Shown here: in pieces, positions 5,942 to 9,748 of the stretch
Layout: every line of letters begins with the position of its first letter
Numbering within the stretch: position 1 is the first letter of the stretch
Source: an uncultured Christensenella sp.
GTDB lineage: Bacteria; Bacillota; Clostridia; Christensenellales; UBA3700
Length of the DNA: 9,748 nt
NCBI GenBank assembly: GCA_910576875.1
Contig: CAJTKI010000012.1
Coordinates: forward strand, 19,890-29,637
Direction: 5' to 3'
Notes under the pieces: generated by a model
The model's database searches: none
What the model was told of the DNA's origin: nothing
The model's input: the letters and a program-made list of their open reading frames with translations, nothing else
Position numbers and translations under genes: made by a program

Positions 5942-7225
5942 ATGAAACTTACAATGACCCAGCAAATCCTTGCCCGCAAGCTCGGCTTGGACGAGCAACA
6001 GGCGGTCGAACAGCTCCGCCCGGGCACGTTGATGGTCGTAGACGTAGACGTCGCGCTTTCCAACGACGTGACCGCGCCCGTCGCGATCGACGTATTCCGC
6101 AAAAGCGGGTGCGAACTGTGCGATCGCAACAAACTGGCGTTTGTACTCGATCACTTTACCCCCAACCGCGACATCAAGTCCGCCGAACAGTGCAAGATCG
6201 TGCGCGATTTCGCGCGGGACAAACAGGTCGACAACTTCTTCGACGTCGGCACGATGGGCATCGAGCACGCGCTGTTGCCCGAACGCGGGATCGCCAAGCC
6301 TTGGAGCGTCGTGATCGGCGCGGACAGCCACACGTGCACGTACGGCGCGCTGGGCGCTTTCTCGACGGGCGTGGGCAGCACGGACATCGCCGCGATCATG
6401 ATGTCGGGCAAAGTCTGGCTCAAAATCCCGTCGGCGATCAAATTCCGTCTGCGCAACCGCCCTACCAAAGACGTCTGCGGCAAGGACATTATTCTGCACC
6501 TGATCGGACAGATCGGCGTAGACGGCGCGCTGTATCAGTCGATCGAATTCGACGGCGACGGCGTGCGCTATTTGACGATGGACGACCGCTTTACGATCTG
6601 CAACATGGCGATCGAATGCGGCGCCAAAAACGGCGTCTTCCCGATCGACGACGCGACGCTCGCCTATACGCAAGAGAGTTGCAACGCCGCGTTTGATCGC
6701 ATGCAGGCGGGAGACGACGACGCGTATGCCCGAGTGATCGACGTAGATCTGAGCGCGATCCGTCCGACGGTTGCGTTTCCGCATCTGCCGTCCAACGCGC
6801 GCGTCGTCGAAAATCTGCGCGAAACGATCGCCGTCGACCAAGTCGTCATCGGCTCGTGCACCAACGGCAGACTGAGCGATCTCGCGCAAGCGGCGAAAGT
6901 GCTCGAAGGCAGACGCGTGCATCCGCACGTGCGCACGATCGTGATCCCTGCGACCAACAAGATCTATCTGCAAGCGATGGAACTGGGCTACATTCGCACC
7001 TTTATCGAAGGCGGCGCGATCGTATCCACGCCGACCTGCGGACCGTGTCTGGGCGGACATATGGGCATTCTCGCGCACGGCGAAGTCGCCGTCACGACGA
7101 CCAACCGCAATTTTATCGGACGCATGGGCGCCAAGGACAGCTATATCTATCTTGCTTCGCCGGCAACCGCCATGGCGAGCGCGATCGCCGGCAAACTGAT
7201 CGGCGCGTCGCAATTGGAGGACTGA
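5942..7225 (+). CDS. leuC: 3-isopropylmalate dehydratase large subunit LeuC
   Basis: LeuC pairs with LeuD to form isopropylmalate isomerase, a [4Fe-4S] enzyme of the aconitase superfamily that converts 2-isopropylmalate to 3-isopropylmalate in leucine synthesis (cytosol). The 427-residue length matches the short LeuC/HacA-like class. Diagnostic motifs: GADSHTCTYGALGAF (126-140), VVIGSCTNGR (301-310) and TPTCGPCLGG (363-372), giving the three cluster cysteines C306, C366 and C369. The C-terminal NRNFIGRMG (388-396) is also intact. The start at ATG 5942 has GGGAG at 5930-5934 with 7-nt spacing; an in-frame ATG at 5873 lies inside the upstream gene and is rejected. leuD follows after 3 nt. The short LeuC class overlaps with homoaconitase/citramalate-type enzymes in sequence, but the adjacent leuB favours leucine synthesis; a citramalate-isoleucine role cannot be excluded. 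Confidence 0.97.
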   Translation: MKLTMTQQILARKLGLDEQQAVEQLRPGTLMVVDVDVALSNDVTAPVAIDVFRKSGCELCDRNKLAFVLDHFTPNRDIKSAEQCKIVRDFARDKQVDNFFDVGTMGIEHALLPERGIAKPWSVVIGADSHTCTYGALGAFSTGVGSTDIAAIMMSGKVWLKIPSAIKFRLRNRPTKDVCGKDIILHLIGQIGVDGALYQSIEFDGDGVRYLTMDDRFTICNMAIECGAKNGVFPIDDATLAYTQESCNAAFDRMQAGDDDAYARVIDVDLSAIRPTVAFPHLPSNARVVENLRETIAVDQVVIGSCTNGRLSDLAQAAKVLEGRRVHPHVRTIVIPATNKIYLQAMELGYIRTFIEGGAIVSTPTCGPCLGGHMGILAHGEVAVTTTNRNFIGRMGAKDSYIYLASPATAMASAIAGKLIGASQLED

Positions 7226-7228
7226 TTT

Positions 7229-7717
7229 ATGATCGAAGGCAACGTATTCAAATTCGGCGACGACATCGATACCGACGTCATCGTTCCGGCGACTTATCTG
7301 AACACTTTTGACGAAAAAGAACTGGCAAAACATTGCATGGAATACACGAATCCCGAGTTTTACTCCCAGGTTCGCCCCGGCGACGTCATGGTCGCGGGCA
7401 ACAACTTCGGTTGCGGCTCTTCGCGCGAACACGCGCCGATCGCGATCAAAGGCTGCGGCGTGTCGATCGTGATCGCAAAATCTTTTGCGCGCATCTTTTA
7501 CCGCAACGCGATCAACATCGGTCTGTACATTCTCGAATGCCCGCAAGCCGTCGACGGCATCCGCGCGGGCGATCGCGTATCGGTGGACGTGGACAGCGGC
7601 GTCGTGACCAACATGACGACGGGCGCGACCTATCAGGCGATGCCCTTCCCCAAATTCATTCAGAACATCATCGCGTGCGGCGGTCTCGTCAACGCGATCA
7701 AAGCCAACCGGCTGTAA
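7229..7717 (+). CDS. leuD: 3-isopropylmalate dehydratase small subunit LeuD
   Basis: LeuD is the small subunit (swivel domain) that completes the isopropylmalate isomerase active site with LeuC. The 162-residue protein is of the short class usual for partners of 420-residue LeuC. Seen motifs: GDDIDTDVIVP (10-20), NNFGCGSSREHAP (58-70), which carries the substrate-recognition loop, and AKSFARIFYRNAINIGL (83-99). It starts 3 nt after leuC with GGAGG at 7216-7220, embedded in the last codons of leuC and 8 nt before the ATG, so the two subunits are probably made in coupled amounts. leuB begins 9 nt after its stop. Confidence 0.97.
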   Translation: MIEGNVFKFGDDIDTDVIVPATYLNTFDEKELAKHCMEYTNPEFYSQVRPGDVMVAGNNFGCGSSREHAPIAIKGCGVSIVIAKSFARIFYRNAINIGLYILECPQAVDGIRAGDRVSVDVDSGVVTNMTTGATYQAMPFPKFIQNIIACGGLVNAIKANRL

Positions 7718-7726
7718 GGAGCTACT

Positions 7727-8791
7727 ATGTCGAAATTTCATATTGCCGTCATCCAAGGCGACGGCATCGGACCCGAGGTCACTTCCGCCGCGATGCAGGT
7801 ATTGCAAAAGATCGGCGAGCGCTACAATCACGCGTTCGAGTTTACGCAAAGCGTATGCGGCGGATGCGCTTACGACCGTTACGGCGAGCCGCTTCCGCAA
7901 GAAAGTCTGGACATCTGTCTGCAAAGCGACAGCGTCCTGCTCGGCGCAGTAGGCGGACCGCAATACGACGGTCTGCCGTACGAAAAGCGTCCCGAGCGCG
8001 CGTTGCTCGGCGTACGCAAAGCCATGGAACTCTACGCCAATCTGCGCCCCGCCAAACTGTTTGACGCGCTCGCGTCCGTCTGCCCGCTCAAACATGCGGC
8101 GAACATCGACATTATGGTCGTGCGCGAACTGATCGGCGGCATCTACTTCGGCGAAAAAGGCATGCGTACCGGCAAGTACGGTCGCGAAGGCTACGACGTC
8201 ATGTGCTATGGCGAACTGGAAGTCGAGCGCATTGCGCGCACCGCGTTCGAACTGGCGCAAAAGCGCCGCGGCAAAGTCGCCAGCATCGACAAAGCCAACG
8301 TGCTCAAAACGTCCGGTCTGTGGCGCCAAGTCGTACACGACGTACACGCCGACTATGCGGACGTGCAATTGGAAGACGTGCTCGTCGACAACGCCGCGAT
8401 GCAGCTTGTGCGCGATCCGTCGCAGTTCGACGTGATCGTGACGGGCAACTTGTTCGGCGATATCTTGTCCGATCTGGCGTCCCAATGCGTCGGCTCGATC
8501 GGCATCTTGCCGTCCGCCAGCATCAACGACACGACCCGCGGTCTGTACGAACCCATTCACGGATCGGCGCCGAGCATCGCCGGCAAGGACATCGCCAACC
8601 CGATCGCGACGATTCTGTCCGCCGCAATGATGCTCAAATATGCGTTTAATCTGTCCGCCGAAGGCGACGCGATCGAACGCGCGGTCGAGACGACCCTTGC
8701 CCAAGGCGCGCGTACCGCGGATCTCGCGCAGGACGGACTGCCCGTCATCGGCACGCGCGAAATGACGGAACGCATTATTCGCAATATCTGA
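7727..8791 (+). CDS. leuB: 3-isopropylmalate dehydrogenase LeuB
   Basis: LeuB oxidatively decarboxylates 3-isopropylmalate with NAD+ to 2-ketoisocaproate precursor, the step after LeuCD. The 354-residue protein has the usual family length. Visible motifs: GDGIGPEV (11-18), LLGAVGGP (71-78), RELIGGIYFGE (133-143), DKANVLKTSGLWR (188-200) and the metal/NAD site GNLFGDILSDLAS (240-252), then YEPIHGSAP (274-282). By position, residues equivalent to the Thermus enzyme's catalytic set are all present: R97, R107, R133, Y140, K189, D221, D245 and D249. This supports an active isopropylmalate dehydrogenase rather than isocitrate or homoisocitrate dehydrogenase. AAGGAG overlapping the leuD stop lies 5 nt before the ATG. 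It is the last gene of the operon; a terminator follows 29 nt after the stop. Confidence 0.97.
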   Translation: MSKFHIAVIQGDGIGPEVTSAAMQVLQKIGERYNHAFEFTQSVCGGCAYDRYGEPLPQESLDICLQSDSVLLGAVGGPQYDGLPYEKRPERALLGVRKAMELYANLRPAKLFDALASVCPLKHAANIDIMVVRELIGGIYFGEKGMRTGKYGREGYDVMCYGELEVERIARTAFELAQKRRGKVASIDKANVLKTSGLWRQVVHDVHADYADVQLEDVLVDNAAMQLVRDPSQFDVIVTGNLFGDILSDLASQCVGSIGILPSASINDTTRGLYEPIHGSAPSIAGKDIANPIATILSAAMMLKYAFNLSAEGDAIERAVETTLAQGARTADLAQDGLPVIGTREMTERIIRNI

Positions 8792-8820
8792 TCCGACGAT
8801 CGATCCTATATCGACTTATC

Positions 8821-8843
8821 CCCGCTCGCGAGCGGGTTTTTTT
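8821..8843 (+). terminator. Intrinsic terminator after leuB
   Basis: The perfect palindrome CCCGCTCGCGAGCGGG (8821-8836) can form a 6-bp GC-rich stem with a CGCG loop, followed at once by seven T (8837-8843). It is the only strong rho-independent terminator that I see in the window and marks the end of the leu transcript. Confidence 0.93.
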
Positions 8844-8981
8844 CATCTCGATCGGATACGATTTCGCTTTTGCTTTGCGTCCGCGAACGGCGCTTGTGCA
8901 AATACGGCGAAGTACCGCGCGCCGACATGGCGTATGCGGATATAACGCGGTTGCGCGGACTGCGTCGTGCCGCGCGGATTT

Positions 8982-9000
8982 GCGCCGCCGTTTGCGGCGC
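8982..9000. repeat. 7-bp GC inverted repeat (stem-loop)
   Basis: GCGCCGC (8982-8988) and GCGGCGC (8994-9000) are exact reverse complements around a five-base loop. No T-tract follows on either strand, so it is not a standard terminator. On the minus strand it would lie about 53 nt into a transcript from the putative promoter at 9060-9089. Confidence 0.6.
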
Positions 9001-9059
9001 GCGATGCAGTTGTCAATGTACGGCGGACGCACCTGCCTTTCGCATAGCCGTCCGACTGC

Positions 9060-9089
9060 ATTCTAGCATGCGCTATCGCGCGGTTTCAA
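9060..9089 (-). promoter_or_regulatory. Promoter-like sequence directed toward the leuB 3' end
   Basis: On the minus strand, -35 TTGAAA (9084-9089), an 18-bp spacer and -10 TAGAAT (9060-9065), preceded by TGC (extended TGn). The -35 is identical to that of the promoter at 4110-4115. The predicted start site is near 9053. No credible gene follows, so it may drive a small RNA or be a chance match. Confidence 0.4.
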
Positions 9090-9170
9090 ACTTTTATGAC
9101 AGCGATTTTTGCCCTCGTTTTGCCGTATGATGCGCAATTCGCGCCGCCCGATTTGCGCAACCGCATACGA

Positions 9171-9206
9171 ATACGGCGCGCCGTCGTCTCCGACCGCGCG
9201 CCGTAT
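9171..9206. repeat. Long imperfect hairpin downstream of the surface-protein gene
   Basis: ATACGGCGCGC (9171-9181) and GCGCGCCGTAT (9196-9206) are perfect 11-bp arms. Inside, after a C/C mismatch, GTCG (9183-9186) pairs with CGAC (9191-9194) around a TCTC loop. It begins 46 nt beyond the stop of the minus-strand gene (9252) and has no T-tract on either side. It could stabilise the 3' end of that mRNA or act as a terminator of unusual type. Confidence 0.65.
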
Positions 9207-9251
9207 AGATGTCTTACAAAGCTCTCGATTGCCGTTGATGCGTTACAAGGT

Positions 9252-9748
9252 CTATTGTTGGCGATTTTTCCGCTCCTGCCGCTTGCGTATTGCACGGATG
9301 CCGCCGACTTGCACGGCGATGATCAGCAACAACAACGTGATCGCGCCCATCATGCCCAATGCTGCAAATACCGCGATTTGGAACCACCGCGCGGTTGCCG
9401 GCGACGCTCCGTCGCCGTTTGTATTGCCGTTGTTGCCGTCGATTGCGAAATCGAACTCGTACGGCGCGCTCTGCGTCGGCGTCTCCGTTACCTGTCCGTC
9501 CTCCGCGACAAATACGTAATTGCCCGCGCTGTCGCCTTTCAGCTTCGCGACGACGCTGTACGTCTGTCCCGCTTGCAACGCGTCTTCCGCCACGACGTTG
9601 CCCGCCGCGTCGCGGTACTCGTATTCGATCTCGACTTTGCCGTCGTACTCCGTCGGCAGTTTCAGCGTCGGCTTGCCGTCCGCCGTTTCCCACTCGCCGC
9701 GCAGTTGCGCCGGCAGGATATGCCATTCGATCTCGATCGATCCGTCCG
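9252..9748 (-). CDS. Cell-surface protein, C-terminal part (partial; N-terminus beyond right edge)
   Basis: An open frame runs from the right edge to the TAG at 9252-9254, giving the last 164 or so residues of a larger protein. The visible part holds beta-rich, Ig-like repeat sequence (GKVEIEYEYRDAAGNVV, LQAGQTYSVVAKLKG, GNYVFV) of the kind found in clostridial surface proteins. Then comes a flexible Asn/Gly/Asp-rich linker (DGNNGNTNGDG), one membrane helix (FQIAVFAALGMMGAITLLLLIIAV) and a basic tail (IRAIRKRQERKNRQQ). It is therefore exposed outside and held by its C-terminus, without an LPXTG sortase motif. A GTG at 9593 lies within the continuous frame and is not taken as the start. Ligand and function cannot be told from this fragment. 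It is convergent with the leu operon. Confidence 0.8.
   Translation of the reverse strand, partial: DGSIEIEWHILPAQLRGEWETADGKPTLKLPTEYDGKVEIEYEYRDAAGNVVAEDALQAGQTYSVVAKLKGDSAGNYVFVAEDGQVTETPTQSAPYEFDFAIDGNNGNTNGDGASPATARWFQIAVFAALGMMGAITLLLLIIAVQVGGIRAIRKRQERKNRQQ

Larger units (their letters stand above)
8844..9251. other. Intergenic region without a convincing gene; several inverted repeats
   Basis: These 408 bases lie between the leu terminator and the stop of the convergent surface-protein gene. Short open frames exist on both strands, but they are Arg/Cys-rich, lack family signatures and look like GC-bias artefacts; the longest minus one would run through the terminator into leuB. Inverted repeats are seen at 8953-8958/8970-8975, 8982-8988/8994-9000, 9024-9029/9049-9054 and 9171-9206, and a promoter-like sequence on the minus strand at 9060-9089. 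Confidence 0.6.

Noticed and set aside
5921..8704. A 927-codon open frame on the minus strand opposite leuC-leuD-leuB
   Set aside because: It is antisense to three well-supported enzymes, has a low-complexity Arg/His/Asp/Val composition typical of the reverse of GCG/GAC/CGC-rich codons, and has no family signature.
9011..9017. A perfect TTGACA (-35-like) on the minus strand at about 9011-9016
   Set aside because: No acceptable -10 element lies 16-18 bp downstream, only GC-rich hairpin sequence.
8775..9061. Small Arg-rich minus-strand ORFs of 72 and 85 codons downstream of the putative promoter at 9060-9089
   Set aside because: They run through the leu terminator region (one into leuB), have a biased composition, and the 72-codon start overlaps the -10 element. 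A weak AAAGG before the GTG at 9032 is not enough to call a gene.
8870..9130. Plus-strand ORF of 86 codons rich in Arg and Cys
   Set aside because: No Met start with a ribosome binding site, no recognisable domain, and it spans several hairpins; it is probably a GC-bias artefact.

Overview
The window looks like chromosomal DNA from a GC-rich, Gram-positive-type bacterium, most likely a Clostridia-like Bacillota lineage. This is an inference from general features: strong AGGAGG-type ribosome binding sites on several genes, secreted proteins ending in one membrane helix plus a short Arg/Lys tail, WG repeats, and a compact leuC-leuD-leuB cluster. No rRNA, tRNA or marker gene is present to fix the taxonomy. 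Most of the window uses GC-rich codons (GCG, CGC, GAC, ACG), which produces long meaningless antisense ORFs. The left ~1 kb is clearly more AT-rich.

Left block (1-4079, all on the minus strand, so read right to left): a small gene joining an RNA-polymerase alpha-CTD-like domain to WG repeats; a YbaK/ProX-type aminoacyl-tRNA deacylase-like gene; then hsdM and hsdS of a type I restriction-modification system. hsdS runs off the left edge and hsdR is not in the window. The centre of hsdS carries four perfect 12-bp tandem units encoding TAEL repeats, of the EcoR124 type. Directly next to them is a perfect 12-7-12 inverted repeat that resembles a tyrosine-recombinase core site.

Middle (4080-4188): a 109-bp divergent intergenic region with two opposed sigma70-type promoters. 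Each has a 17-bp spacer and an extended TGn -10, and each lies exactly 7 nt from its start codon, so both flanking genes are predicted to have leaderless mRNAs. leuC, leuD, leuB and hsdM, in contrast, have clear Shine-Dalgarno sites.

Right block (4189-8843, plus strand): a secreted, C-terminally membrane-anchored protein with a repeat-rich N-terminal region and two SH3-like modules, followed with no terminator by leuC, leuD and leuB. These three encode isopropylmalate isomerase (LeuCD) and 3-isopropylmalate dehydrogenase (LeuB), which are consecutive steps of leucine synthesis; leuA is absent. A clear intrinsic terminator closes this operon.

Right end (8844-9748): about 400 bp without a convincing gene, but with several inverted repeats and a promoter-like sequence on the minus strand, then the 3' end of a convergent gene for a cell-surface protein that continues past the right edge.
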